Part shown: piece after piece, positions 25,773-34,459 of the stretch
How positions within the stretch are numbered: position 1 is the stretch's first letter
How the letters are laid out: every line of letters starts with the position of its first letter
NCBI RefSeq assembly: GCF_009600605.1
Contig: NZ_VWNA01000001.1
Location: 806,001-870,000 of the forward strand
Reading direction: 5' to 3'
DNA from: Segnochrobactrum spirostomi
Lineage (GTDB): Bacteria; Pseudomonadota; Alphaproteobacteria; Rhizobiales; Segnochrobactraceae
Length of the DNA: 64,000 nucleotides
Notes under the pieces: model-generated
What the model saw: the letters and a program-made list of their open reading frames with translations, nothing else
What the model was told of the DNA's origin: nothing
Database searches by the model: none
Program-made: the position numbers and the translations under genes

Positions 25773-26528
25773 ATGAAGCCCTTCGCCGGAGCCGATCACG
25801 CGATCCGCATCGAGGTCCTCGACGATGCGGAGGCCGTCGGCCGGCGCGCCTGCGACCTCGTCTGCGAGACGCTGTCGGCGCCGTCGAGCGTGCTCGGGCT
25901 CGCGACCGGCGGCACGGTCGAGCCGCTTTATGCGGCGCTCATCACTCGCCATCGCGCCGGCGGCGTGAGCTTCGCCCACGCGTCGAGCTTCAATCTCGAC
26001 GAATATGTCGGCCTCTCCCCCGACCATCCCGCCTCGTACCGGGCCACGATGCGGCGGCTTCTGTTCGACCATGTCGACATCGACGCCGCGCGCACGTTCT
26101 TGCCCCACGGCGCGGCCGCCGACCTCGACGCCGAGGCTACGGCCTACGAGGCGGCTATCCGGGCGGCCGGCGGCATCGATCTGCAACTGCTCGGCATCGG
26201 ATCGAACGGCCACATCGGCTTCAACGAGCCCGGCTCGCCGCTCGCCTCGCGGACGCGCGTCGTCGCGCTGACCGAGGAGACGCGCACGGCCAACAGCCGC
26301 TTCTTCGGCCCCGGCGAAACGGTGCCGACCGAGGCGATCACCATGGGCATCGCGACGATCCTCGAGGCGCGGCGCATCCTCATGCTCGCCACCGGCACGG
26401 CGAAAGCCGAGGCGATCGCCGCCGCCCTCCACGGTCCCGTCGGGGACGCCTGCCCGGCGTCGGCCTTGCAGCTTCACGGTGCCGTGACCGTGCTCGCCGA
26501 CCGTGCCGCCGCGGCCCGGCTCGGCTGA
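25773..26528 (+). CDS. nagB: glucosamine-6-phosphate deaminase
   Basis: 251-residue NagB, which converts glucosamine-6-phosphate to fructose-6-phosphate and ammonia. The phosphate loop GLATGGTVEP, the FNLDEYVGL motif with the ring-opening Asp, and GIGSNGHIGFNEPG with the catalytic His/Glu pair are all intact. The ATG is preceded by GAGAGTGACGCC. Other amino-sugar genes (nagA, a PTS or kinase) are not in the window, so this gene is isolated from the rest of its pathway. Length is normal. Confidence 0.93.
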   Translation: MKPFAGADHAIRIEVLDDAEAVGRRACDLVCETLSAPSSVLGLATGGTVEPLYAALITRHRAGGVSFAHASSFNLDEYVGLSPDHPASYRATMRRLLFDHVDIDAARTFLPHGAAADLDAEATAYEAAIRAAGGIDLQLLGIGSNGHIGFNEPGSPLASRTRVVALTEETRTANSRFFGPGETVPTEAITMGIATILEARRILMLATGTAKAEAIAAALHGPVGDACPASALQLHGAVTVLADRAAAARLG

Positions 26529-26658
26529 CGTTCACCGCTGGGAGACGCTGCGGACACCGGCTGGAGTGCTTGCGCGCCGAAGCGGCGGGTTCTACCGGTT
26601 TGCCATCCCACGATGCGGACACCTCCCTGTCCGCGCCCACCGCGAACTGGAGCCAGCC

Positions 26659-27234
26659 ATGAAGAAGACCGCTGCCGCCGAGCATCCGATCCACGAGGTC
26701 ATCGCCGAACGCTGGAGCGCGCGCGCCTTCGATCCGGTGCGTCCGGTCGGGATCGAGGCCGTCGAGACCATTCTGGAGGCTGCGCGCTGGGCCGCTTCCG
26801 CGATGAATGCGCAGCCGTGGGCGTTCGTTTACGCCCTGCGCGGCGAGCCGGGCTTCAGCGCGATCTTCGACGCGCTGGTGCCGGGCAACCATCCGTGGAA
26901 CGAGAACGCCGCGGGCTTCATCGTCGGCATCGCGCAGGTGAAGAACGCCGAGGGCCAGCCCTACATCTACGGCCCCTACGATCTCGGCCAGGCAATGGCC
27001 CAGGCGACGCTCCAGGCGAGCATCCTCGGCCTCGCCTGGCACCAGATGGCCGGCTTCGACGGCGCCAAGCTGACGGCCTCGCTCGGCATTCCGGACGGCT
27101 ACCAGCCCTATGTCGTGGCGAGCTTCGCCTGGCCGGGCGTCGCCGAGAACCTGCCGGAGCCCTACAAGAGCCGCGAGACCGCCCCGCGCACCCGCAAGCC
27201 GCTCGCCGAGATCGCCCGTCACGGCAAGTGGTGA
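26659..27234 (+). CDS. nitroreductase family protein
   Basis: 191-residue FMN-dependent nitroreductase-fold protein. Seen: the flavin-binding RWSARAFDP motif near the start, AARWAASAMNAQPWAFVYA, a YDLGQAMAQATLQASILGL helix, and the C-terminal FAWPGV strand. Members reduce nitro-compounds, quinones or enones with NAD(P)H; the natural substrate is not predictable. It appears monocistronic, 130 bases after nagB and before a repeat-rich gap. Confidence 0.88.
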   Translation: MKKTAAAEHPIHEVIAERWSARAFDPVRPVGIEAVETILEAARWAASAMNAQPWAFVYALRGEPGFSAIFDALVPGNHPWNENAAGFIVGIAQVKNAEGQPYIYGPYDLGQAMAQATLQASILGLAWHQMAGFDGAKLTASLGIPDGYQPYVVASFAWPGVAENLPEPYKSRETAPRTRKPLAEIARHGKW

Positions 27235-27296
27235 GCGAAGCGGCGGCACGCGACCTTCGCGCGCCGTCTCCGCCTCTGGCATCCGCGCCTCCGCTG

Positions 27297-27351
27297 CCTT
27301 CTCCCCGTTTGGGGAGAAGGTGGCCTGGTCGGGCCGCCGAGGGGATTTTCT
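27297..27351. repeat. CCTTCTCCCC palindromic intergenic repeat, copy 1 (degenerate)
   Basis: Perfect 10-base palindrome CCTTCTCCCC-GTTT-GGGGAGAAGG (27297-27320) followed by TGGCC...GGGCC and GAGGGG, a decayed form of the element seen better at 37078 and 37182. Located after the nitroreductase gene. Confidence 0.6.
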
Positions 27352-27387
27352 AATTCATTCCAATAGCTTGTGATGATCGGGCGAAGG

Positions 27388-27437
27388 CCCCTCATCCGGC
27401 GCTCTGCGCCACCTTCTCCCCGCGCGCGGGGAGAAGG
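27388..27437. repeat. CCTTCTCCCC palindromic intergenic repeat, copy 2
   Basis: Opposite orientation to copy 1: CCCCTCATCCG, a small GGCGCTCTGCGCC hairpin, then a perfect 26-base palindrome (27412-27437, arms of 13 ending in GCG/CGC). It may also serve as the transcript end for the nitroreductase and lcdH genes, which converge here. Confidence 0.7.
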
Positions 27438-27496
27438 AGAGCTCGGGACAATTCGTCGGCCACGAGCGCCGCGAGGCGTGCCCGGAGCCGACGCCC

Positions 27497-28963
27497 CTAC
27501 CCACGCGGCGCGCCGACATGGCGGCCGGCGGAGACCGGGCGCGGCAGGGCGGCGTGGGCGGCGACGATCGGCATCAGCCGGTCGGTGATCGCGGCCGGCG
27601 CCGGCGCGGCGCGCTTGGCGTTGGTATCGACGTGGAGCAGCATCTGCTCGGCGGTCGCGATGGTGACGTCGTCCTTGGTCCGCGTCAGCGTGTGGAAGAG
27701 GTGGAGCTTCTTCCCGTCGCTGCCGAGAAGCTGGGTCGCAACGGCGAGCCCGTCGCCCTCGTGCGCCTCGCCGAGATGCATGATGTGCGTCTCGACCGTG
27801 TAGAAGCTGCCGCCCGACGCCAGATAATGATCGTCGACCCCTATGTGGGCGAGCAGGGCGTCCGTCGCTTCCCCGAACGCATGGAGATAGCGGCTCTCGG
27901 TCATGTGGCCGTTATAATCGATCCAATCCGGGGCGACCTGCGTGCGGTAGAGAGCGAGCGGAGCCGCCTCGCCGTCGGTGCGGCCACGGCCGGCGAGCGC
28001 CGCGCGGTGCGCCTTCACCACCGCGCCCGCGGCATAATCCTGCTCGGCGAGCGCCGAGAGGACCGAGACGAGGCAATCGTCGCGCAGCCGCTCCAGTTCG
28101 CGGATCGAGATCCCGCGCGCCTGATCGTCGGATTGGGCGGAGACGCGGTCTGTGAGTTCGTCGGTCAGCTCAGGCGCCACCAGCTTGGTCCACGGCAGCT
28201 TCAGCGCCGGGCCGAACTGGCTGAGGAAATGGCGCATGCCCGGCTCGCCGCCGGCGAGGCGGTAGATCAGGAAGGTGCCCATGAACGACCAGCGCAGGCC
28301 CGCACCGTAGCGGATCGCGTCGTCGATCTCCTCGGTGGTGGCGACGCCGTCCTCGACGAGCCACAGGGCTTCGCGCCACAGCGCCTCGAGCAGACGGTCG
28401 GCGATGAAGCCGTCGATCTCCGTGCGCACGACGAGCGGGTGCATGCCGAGCGTGCCGTAGAACGCCGCGGTGTCGCGCACGACCTCCGGCGCGGTCTTGG
28501 CGCCGCCGCAGACTTCGACGAGCGGAAGAAGATAAACCGGGTTGAACGGGTGGCCGACGACGAGCCGCTCCGGGTGGGCCATGTCGGCCTGGAGATTGGT
28601 GGGCAGCAGGCCGGAGGTCGACGAGGCGATCACCGCGTCGGCGGGCAGCGCGGCGTCGATCTGCGCGAGCACCCGGCGCTTCAGATCCTCCCGCTCGGGC
28701 AGGCTCTCCTGCACGAAGTCTGCGCCTTTCACCGCCTCGACCGCACTCGCGGCGATGGTGAGGCTGCCCTCGGGAAGCGCCACGCCCGGCGTCAGCTTGG
28801 CTTGGGCGCGCTTCGCGTTGGCGAGCACGGTCTTCAGCTTGCGTTCGACCTCCGGATCGGGGTCGAACACCGTCACGTCGTAGCCGTTGAGGAGGAAGCG
28901 GGCGGCCCAGCCCGCCCCGATCACCCCGCCGCCGACGAGGCCGATGGTCTTGACGTCGCGCAT
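27497..28963 (-). CDS. lcdH: L-carnitine dehydrogenase fused to a betainyl-CoA thioesterase domain
   Basis: 488-residue two-domain protein. Residues 1-325 form a 3-hydroxyacyl-CoA-dehydrogenase-like enzyme (VGGGVIGAGWA Rossmann loop at 10-20, SSTSGLLPTNLQ, the VGHPFNPVYLLPLVEVCGG catalytic His region). Residues about 335-470 form a hot-dog thioesterase (APDWIDYNGHMTESRY). This fusion is known from rhizobial L-carnitine dehydrogenases (EC 1.1.1.108), which oxidise carnitine to 3-dehydrocarnitine, with the extra domain hydrolysing betainyl-CoA to betaine. It is 10 bases downstream of the matching cleavage enzyme gene, which strongly supports the assignment. Confidence 0.92.
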   Translation of the reverse strand: MRDVKTIGLVGGGVIGAGWAARFLLNGYDVTVFDPDPEVERKLKTVLANAKRAQAKLTPGVALPEGSLTIAASAVEAVKGADFVQESLPEREDLKRRVLAQIDAALPADAVIASSTSGLLPTNLQADMAHPERLVVGHPFNPVYLLPLVEVCGGAKTAPEVVRDTAAFYGTLGMHPLVVRTEIDGFIADRLLEALWREALWLVEDGVATTEEIDDAIRYGAGLRWSFMGTFLIYRLAGGEPGMRHFLSQFGPALKLPWTKLVAPELTDELTDRVSAQSDDQARGISIRELERLRDDCLVSVLSALAEQDYAAGAVVKAHRAALAGRGRTDGEAAPLALYRTQVAPDWIDYNGHMTESRYLHAFGEATDALLAHIGVDDHYLASGGSFYTVETHIMHLGEAHEGDGLAVATQLLGSDGKKLHLFHTLTRTKDDVTIATAEQMLLHVDTNAKRAAPAPAAITDRLMPIVAAHAALPRPVSAGRHVGAPRG

Positions 28964-28973
28964 GGTCGCCTCC

Positions 28974-29867
28974 TCAGCCGTGCTTCACGAGCTTGAGCTT
29001 CTCGCGCACCTCGCGCGGGCCCAGGATCCGGCAGTTCATCGCCCGCAGGATCGTCACGGCGCGCTCGACGAGTTGGCCGTTCGAGGCGAGCACGCCGCGC
29101 TCCAGGTAGATGTTGTCTTCGAGGCCGACGCGGACATTGCCGCCGGCGATCGCCGCGAGCGCCGCATAGGGAAGCTGGTGGCGGCCGATCGAGAAGGCCG
29201 AGAACACGGCGCCCGGGGGCATCTGGTTGACCATCGCCATCAGGGTGAGCGGATCGTCCGGCGCGCCGTAGGGGATCCCCATGCAGAGCTGGATCATCGC
29301 CGGATCGTCGATCAGGCCCTCCTTGATGAGGTCCTTCACGAAGACGAGGTGCCCGGTATCGAACACCTCGAGTTCGGGCCGCACGCCGAGCTTCTGGACA
29401 TGGGCCGCCATCGCGCGGAGCGTCGAGGGCGTGTTCGTCATGATGTAGTCGCCGAGCGAGAAGTTCATCGTCCCGCAATCGAGCGTGCAGATCTCGGGAC
29501 GCAACGCCTCGACGTGCGCGAGCCGCTCGAGCGGACCGGCCATGTCCGTGCCCTCGGGGTTCGGCGGCAGCGGCCGCTCGCCGGAGCCGAGCACGAGGTC
29601 GCCCCCCATGCCGGCGGTCAGGTTGATGACGACGTCGACGTCGGAGGCGCGGATGCGCTCGACCACTTCCTTGTAGAGCTTGACGTCGCGAGAGGCCTTG
29701 CCGGTCTCGGGATCGCGGACGTGGATGTGGGCGATCGCAGCGCCCGCGCGGGCGGCCTCGATCGCGGCATCCGCGATCTGCGCCGGCGTCACGGGCACGC
29801 CCGGATGCTTGCCCACGGTATCGCCCGCGCCGGTGACGGCGCAGGTGACGAACACGTCGAAATTCAT
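28974..29867 (-). CDS. 3-keto-acid cleavage (BKACE) family enzyme, probable dehydrocarnitine cleavage enzyme
   Basis: 297-residue zinc enzyme of the BKACE (formerly DUF849) family. The metal-binding pair lies in HIHVRDP (His47, His49), with FDTGHL, GRHQLP and [12 protein letters not shown] further on. The family condenses a 3-keto acid with acetyl-CoA and releases acetoacetate and a new acyl-CoA. Directly upstream of lcdH in the same operon, it should split 3-dehydrocarnitine plus acetyl-CoA into betainyl-CoA and acetoacetate. The start ATG (29865-29867) is preceded by GAGGAGCAGC. Confidence 0.9.
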   Translation of the reverse strand: MNFDVFVTCAVTGAGDTVGKHPGVPVTPAQIADAAIEAARAGAAIAHIHVRDPETGKASRDVKLYKEVVERIRASDVDVVINLTAGMGGDLVLGSGERPLPPNPEGTDMAGPLERLAHVEALRPEICTLDCGTMNFSLGDYIMTNTPSTLRAMAAHVQKLGVRPELEVFDTGHLVFVKDLIKEGLIDDPAMIQLCMGIPYGAPDDPLTLMAMVNQMPPGAVFSAFSIGRHQLPYAALAAIAGGNVRVGLEDNIYLERGVLASNGQLVERAVTILRAMNCRILGPREVREKLKLVKHG

Positions 29868-30351
29868 GGAAGCTGCTCCTCTCGCCCGGATCGCTCGGCC
29901 GGGTGTTCGCCGTCCATGATAGGGGGCGAGCCGCCGCGGCGAGTTGTCATGGAGCGACAAAGCCGAGGCGGTGGGCGACAATTCCATTGGGCGGTCGTCG
30001 AGCCTTGGAAGAACGGTGGTGCGGTATCCGATCCTCTTGGCTCGACATCGCGATCCGGACCTGCCTCTGAATGATCATCCCTAGAGGCCGCCTTCGTCAT
30101 GCGACCCGGCACGTCCCTTCCGTCATCATCCCCGGGCTCGTCCCGGGGAGCCAGGGGCGGCAACCGTCGAGCGCGCAGCCCCTGGGTTGCCGGCACAAGG
30201 CCGGCAATGACGACGGAGGGGCATGTGTTCGGGGAGGGAATTTGTGCGGGAGGGGAATGTGTTTGCGCGCCGGCCGAAACGTGATTTTTCTCGTCTCCGC
30301 CCCTCAAGCACACCACCCCTGAAGTCCTGCCCCAAGCCCAAGGGATCGTCC
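29868..30351. other. 484-base intergenic region holding a mosaic repeat
   Basis: Divergent space between the carnitine operon (minus) and an esterase gene (plus). No gene was seen. The centre (30118-30219) is a structured repeat; the parts on either side should contain both promoters, but no clear -10/-35 pair or regulator palindrome could be picked out. Confidence 0.5.
30118..30219. repeat. mosaic intergenic repeat with nested inverted repeats
   Basis: About 100 bases bounded by CCGTCAT / ATGACGACGG. Inside are a CCCCGGG-5-CCCGGGG stem (30130-30148), a TTGCCGGC-5-GCCGGCAA stem (30187-30207), and a longer pairing of CCAGGGGC...GGCAACC (30151-30165) with GCCCCTGGGTTGCC (30178-30191), which is exclusive with the second stem. 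Elements of this style, built on GTCAT...GCCGG, are spread between genes in many alphaproteobacteria. Confidence 0.65.
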
Positions 30352-31284
30352 ATGATCGAGCCGGAGCTCGCCGCCTTCATCGCCGAGGCGCAGATCGCTT
30401 ATCCGCCCGGCGCGGAGACCCGACCCATCGCGGAAACCCGCGCGCTCTACGACGCCTTTGCCGCGCGGATGACGCCACCGCGCCCGCCCGGCATCACCGC
30501 CGAAGACAGCGCGCTGGCCGTCGACGCCCGCGCCATCCCGCTCCGCCTCTATCGCGGCCCCGACGCACCGACGGGACTGGTGCTCTATTTTCACGGCGGC
30601 GGCTTCATCCTCGGCTCGCTCGACAGCCACGACATCGTCACCGCCTGGCTCGCGGCCGAGACGGGGACGGCGGTGATCGCGGTCGATTATCGCCTCGCGC
30701 CGGAATATCTCGCCCCCGCCGCCTTCGCGGATTGCCTTGCGGTGGCCGAGGCGGCGATCGCCGGCCGCCTGCCCTTCGACGCGATCGGCGGACTGCCCTT
30801 CGTGCTCGCGGGCGACAGCGCCGGCGGCACCCTCGCGGCCGGCGTCGCCATGGCGCTGCGCGACGGCGGGCAGGCACCGCTCGCCGGCCTCGCGCTCATC
30901 TATCCGCTGCTCGCCCGCGATCCGACCCCGCCCGCCCGCGACGACGAAGCGGAGGCGCCGATGCTAACGCTCTCGGAAGTGCGCGGCTGCGTCGAAGCCT
31001 ATCTCGGCGGGCAGCAGCCGGGCCCCTACGATTTCCCCCTCGATACCGATCGGTTCGATGGGCTGCCTCCGGTGCTCGCACTACCCGTGGAGCACGATCC
31101 GCTGCGCGACGACGCCTATCTGTTCGCCGAGCGGGTGCAGGCTGCGGGGGGCACCGCGGAGGTGCTGCTCGGCACCGGCTTGGCGCACGGTTGTGTGCGG
31201 GCCCGAGAGCGGAGCCCGGGCGTCCGGCGGCTCTATGCGGCGCTCGCCGACTTCGTCGCGGCCCGCATTGCGGCGGCGCACTAG
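30352..31284 (+). CDS. alpha/beta hydrolase, HSL-type esterase
   Basis: 310-residue hydrolase of the hormone-sensitive-lipase family. It has the oxyanion motif FHGGGF (about residue 83), the nucleophile elbow GDSAGG (about 153), the acid region VEHDPLRDD (about 245) and the catalytic His in GLAHGC (about 280). Such proteins hydrolyse short-chain esters. The ATG at 30352 follows a weak AAGGGATCG site; upstream in-frame sequence is repeat DNA and not protein-like. Likely monocistronic. Confidence 0.9.
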   Translation: MIEPELAAFIAEAQIAYPPGAETRPIAETRALYDAFAARMTPPRPPGITAEDSALAVDARAIPLRLYRGPDAPTGLVLYFHGGGFILGSLDSHDIVTAWLAAETGTAVIAVDYRLAPEYLAPAAFADCLAVAEAAIAGRLPFDAIGGLPFVLAGDSAGGTLAAGVAMALRDGGQAPLAGLALIYPLLARDPTPPARDDEAEAPMLTLSEVRGCVEAYLGGQQPGPYDFPLDTDRFDGLPPVLALPVEHDPLRDDAYLFAERVQAAGGTAEVLLGTGLAHGCVRARERSPGVRRLYAALADFVAARIAAAH

Positions 31285-31706
31285 GGATCGCTCGAGACAC
31301 TGGACACCGGCTCCCGGCTCGGCGAAGCGCAGCGATGAGAGTCGGAGGACGGCCGGTTTCCGGCAGCGGCGACCCGCCCCTCGGAGTCGCCTCGCTTCGC
31401 ATAACTTTTTCTCATGCTTGAGCGAAAATAAGGTGCGTTGACGTACCGCTCCCTCGCTCGAAAGATCGCCCCACGGTCCGGAGCCTCCCAAGGCGCGCGC
31501 CATGAGGGCGCAATGCCGCGACCGGCCTCCCGCAACAATTGCACCCGGATGTCGCCCCGCCGCATGAAAATGTCGCTGACCGCTACCTTCGGGGTCGCTT
31601 TTCGCCAAATCAGCGTCGGAGCGCGCTCCTATCATCCTGCCTGACGGTCCGTCGGCTCGTGCCGCGCGGACACGTCCAAACACAACATTCCAGAGGACCC
31701 ACGACG
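31285..31706. other. 422-base intergenic region before the family-5 ABC operon
   Basis: No gene seen on either strand. An AT-rich island near 31400-31435 (ATAACTTTTTCTC...GAAAATAAGG) precedes a possible promoter at 31438. The remaining 200 bases up to the binding-protein start are GC-rich and without recognisable motifs. Confidence 0.5.
31438..31466 (+). promoter_or_regulatory. possible promoter for the family-5 ABC operon
   Basis: TTGACG (31438-31443), a 17-base spacer, and AAAGAT (31461-31466), just downstream of an AT-rich island. The -35 is good for an alphaproteobacterium, the -10 is poor. It would give a leader of about 230 bases. Confidence 0.3.
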
Positions 31707-33290
31707 ATGGACGAACGGATTCTGAAAGAAGGCCCGCGGGGCCTCGACCGCCGCGAGTTCCTGACCGGCACCGCCCTCCTCGGCGCGCTCGCCGGCGCCG
31801 GTGCGGGCCTCTCGCTCGCCAGCCCGGCCTTCGCCCAGTCGGCGACGCCGACGACCGGCGGCACCCTGCGCCTCGGCATGTCGGGCGGCGCCACCACCGA
31901 CACGCTCGACCCGCGCACCTTCACCGATTGGGTGCCGGTCAACATCGCCTACCAGATCATGAACGGTCTCGTTGAGATCGACGCCGACAACAAGGCGACA
32001 CCGGAACTGCTCGAGAGCTGGGAGCCGAAGCCGGGGGCCAAGGACTGGGTGTTCAACGTCCGCAAGGGCGTCGAATTCCACAACGGCAAGTCGCTCGACG
32101 CCGACGACATCATCTATTCGATCAACCTGCACCGCGGCGACACCAAGTCGGCGGCGAAGGCGGTGCTCGAAGACATCGTCGACATCAAGAAGCTCGACAC
32201 CCACCAGATCCAGATCACCCTGACCGACGGCAACGCCGACCTGCCCTACATCCTGTCGGACTACCACCTGTTCGCGGTGCCGAACGGCTTCACCGACTGG
32301 GCGAACCCGATCGGCACCGGCGGCTACAAGCTCGAGAAGTTCGAGCCGGGCGTGCGCTCAATCACCAAGAAGACCGGCTCCTATTGGAAGCCGAACGCCG
32401 GCTATGTCGACTCGATCGAGGTGATCGTCATCAACGACATCACCGCCCGCATCAACGCGCTTTTGTCGAACCAGGTCGACATCATCAACCGCCTGGACGG
32501 CCGCACCGTCGATCTCCTCAAGCGCAACAAGAAGTTCCAGGTCATCCGCTCGCAGGCCGGCCAGCACGGCGTCCTGCTGATGAACTGCGAGAGCGACCCC
32601 TACAAGAACAACGACATCCGCCTCGCGCTCAAGTACGCGATCGACCGCGAGAAGATCATCAAGACGGTGCTGAACGGCTACGGCACGATCGGCAACGACC
32701 AGCCGATCCCGCGCACCAATCCCTATTACAATGCCGACCTGCCGCAGCACGGCTACGATCCGGACAAGGCGAAGTTCCACCTGAAGAAGGCCGGCCAGGA
32801 AAACCTCAAGGTCACCCTCCAGGTCTCGGAAGCGGCCTTCACCGGCGCCACCGACACCGCCGTCCTGTTCCAGGCGGCCGCCAAGGATGCCGGCATCAAT
32901 CTCGACGTGAAGCGCGAGCCCTCCGACGGCTACTGGGACAATGTCTGGATGAAGGCGCCGTTCTGCGCCTCCTACTGGGGCGGCCGACCGACCGCCGACC
33001 AGATGCTGTCGATCGCCTACAAGTCGGACGCCAAGTGGAACGACACCAATTGGCACCGGCCGGCATTCGACAAGCTCCTCATCGAGGCCCGCGCCGAGCT
33101 CGACCAGGCGAAGCGCAAGGAGCTCTACGGCGAGTGCCAGAAGATGATCTGGGAGGACGGCGGCGCCCTCATCCCGATGTTCATCGACTATATCGAGGCC
33201 GGCACCACCAAGGTGCAGGGCTGGAAGCCGCACCCGATGTTCGACTTCATGGGTCAGCGGATCGGCGAAAAGGTGTGGATGCCGTCCTGA
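31707..33290 (+). CDS. ABC transporter substrate-binding protein, family 5 (peptide/opine type), Tat-exported
   Basis: 527-residue DppA-like binding protein. A twin-arginine signal is visible (DRREFLTG at 14-21, then an alanine/glycine-rich core and cleavage after AFA near residue 46). The mature part has GTLRLG, the FNVRKGVEFHNGKSLDADDIIYS segment, GTGGYKL and a closing GWKPHP region, all typical of family 5. Ligands for this class include peptides, opines and glycosides; none can be named here. It is followed by two permeases and a fused ATPase. Tat export suggests folding before secretion. Confidence 0.92.
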   Translation: MDERILKEGPRGLDRREFLTGTALLGALAGAGAGLSLASPAFAQSATPTTGGTLRLGMSGGATTDTLDPRTFTDWVPVNIAYQIMNGLVEIDADNKATPELLESWEPKPGAKDWVFNVRKGVEFHNGKSLDADDIIYSINLHRGDTKSAAKAVLEDIVDIKKLDTHQIQITLTDGNADLPYILSDYHLFAVPNGFTDWANPIGTGGYKLEKFEPGVRSITKKTGSYWKPNAGYVDSIEVIVINDITARINALLSNQVDIINRLDGRTVDLLKRNKKFQVIRSQAGQHGVLLMNCESDPYKNNDIRLALKYAIDREKIIKTVLNGYGTIGNDQPIPRTNPYYNADLPQHGYDPDKAKFHLKKAGQENLKVTLQVSEAAFTGATDTAVLFQAAAKDAGINLDVKREPSDGYWDNVWMKAPFCASYWGGRPTADQMLSIAYKSDAKWNDTNWHRPAFDKLLIEARAELDQAKRKELYGECQKMIWEDGGALIPMFIDYIEAGTTKVQGWKPHPMFDFMGQRIGEKVWMPS

Positions 33291-33321
33291 CGGCACCCCC
33301 CTTTTCAACAGCGGTGACGCG

Positions 33322-33350
33322 ACGCGGCGGCTCGTTCGAACCCGCCGCGT
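33322..33350 (+). other. intercistronic stem-loop after the family-5 binding-protein gene
   Basis: Perfect 9-base stem ACGCGGCGG / CCGCCGCGT around an 11-base loop, 31 bases after the stop codon and about 160 bases before the permease start. No T-run follows. The position repeats the pattern at the two other ABC operons in the window. Confidence 0.55.
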
Positions 33351-33511
33351 GGCCCACCCTATCCCGCACGAGACGGAATGGGCGCATAATGAGCCCGTTC
33401 CGACTTTGAGCCCGCCGGTTTCGCCATGACGGTCCCGCGCCGTCCGAGCGACGGCGGCCGAGGCCCGGTGCCGGCGGCTTGCCCCGGCGCCCACCGCCCG
33501 CGAGAGGTTCC

Positions 33512-34459
33512 ATGATCCGATTGGTCGCCGAGCGAACAGCGCTCGGCCTTCTGACCCTGCTGGCGATCTCGGCGCTCCTGTTCTTCGGCACCAACCTGCT
33601 GCCGGGCGACGTCGCGTCGGCGCTGCTCGGCCAATCGGCGACGCCGGAAGCGCTGCATGCGATCCGGATCTCGCTCGGCCTCGATCAGCCCGCCTGGTAC
33701 CGCTATCTCGTCTGGCTCGGCCATGTGTTCGAGGGCGATTTCGGCACGTCGCTGGCCTCCGGGCGCCCCATCGTGGCCGAGGTGATGCCGCGGCTCGGCA
33801 ACACGCTGTTCCTCGCGGGCGTCGCGGCGATCGTCTCCGTTCCGCTCGCGGTCGGCCTCGGCCTTCTCTCGGCGATCCGCGAGGGCGGGCTGTTCGACCG
33901 CCTCGTCTCGATCCTCTCCCTGATGACGATCTCGGTGCCGGAATTCTTCGTCGGCTACGTCGTCATCATCGTCTTCTCGGTGCAGCTCGGCTGGCTGCCG
34001 TCGCTCGCCACCATCGATTCCGGCATGAGCCTGATCGACCGGCTCGAGGTGGTGGCCCTGCCCGCCTTCACCCTCGTCCTCGTCGTCCTCGCCCACATGC
34101 TGCGGATGACGCGCGCCTCGATCCTCTCGGTGATGTCGGCGCCTTATGTCGAGATGGCGTTTCTGAAGGGCCTGAGCCGCTCCACGGTCGTGATGCGCCA
34201 TGCCCTGCCGAACGCGGCGGCGCCGATCATCGCGGTCGTCGCCCTCAATCTCGGCTATCTCGTCGTCGGCGTCGTCGTTGTCGAGGTCGTGTTCGTCTAT
34301 CCCGGCGTCGGCCAGTTGATGGTCGATGCCGTCTCCAAGCGCGACCTGCCGCTGGTGCAGGCCTGCGGCCTCGTCTTCGCGGCGACCTATGTCGGGCTCA
34401 ACACGCTCGCCGACGTCGTCGCGATCCTCGTCAACCCGCGCCTCAAGCGCCCGCGATGA
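33512..34459 (+). CDS. peptide/opine ABC transporter permease (DppB-like)
   Basis: 315-residue permease with six membrane segments. DppB hallmarks: an N-terminal helix ending FFGTNLLPGD, LGLDQPAWYRYLVWLGHVFEGDFGTSL in the periplasmic region, and the cytoplasmic loop YVEMAFLKGLSRSTVVMRHALPNAAAP (about residue 212) that contacts the ATPase. The ATG at 33512 follows CGAGAGGTTCC. It ends within the start of the next permease gene (ATGA), showing tight coupling. Confidence 0.93.
   Translation: MIRLVAERTALGLLTLLAISALLFFGTNLLPGDVASALLGQSATPEALHAIRISLGLDQPAWYRYLVWLGHVFEGDFGTSLASGRPIVAEVMPRLGNTLFLAGVAAIVSVPLAVGLGLLSAIREGGLFDRLVSILSLMTISVPEFFVGYVVIIVFSVQLGWLPSLATIDSGMSLIDRLEVVALPAFTLVLVVLAHMLRMTRASILSVMSAPYVEMAFLKGLSRSTVVMRHALPNAAAPIIAVVALNLGYLVVGVVVVEVVFVYPGVGQLMVDAVSKRDLPLVQACGLVFAATYVGLNTLADVVAILVNPRLKRPR

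Noticed and set aside
27518-28996. A 492-codon plus-strand frame opposite the carnitine dehydrogenase gene
   Set aside because: Composition is typical of antisense frames (Arg, Glu, Gly, His) and has no domain, while the minus-strand protein is a clear two-domain enzyme.
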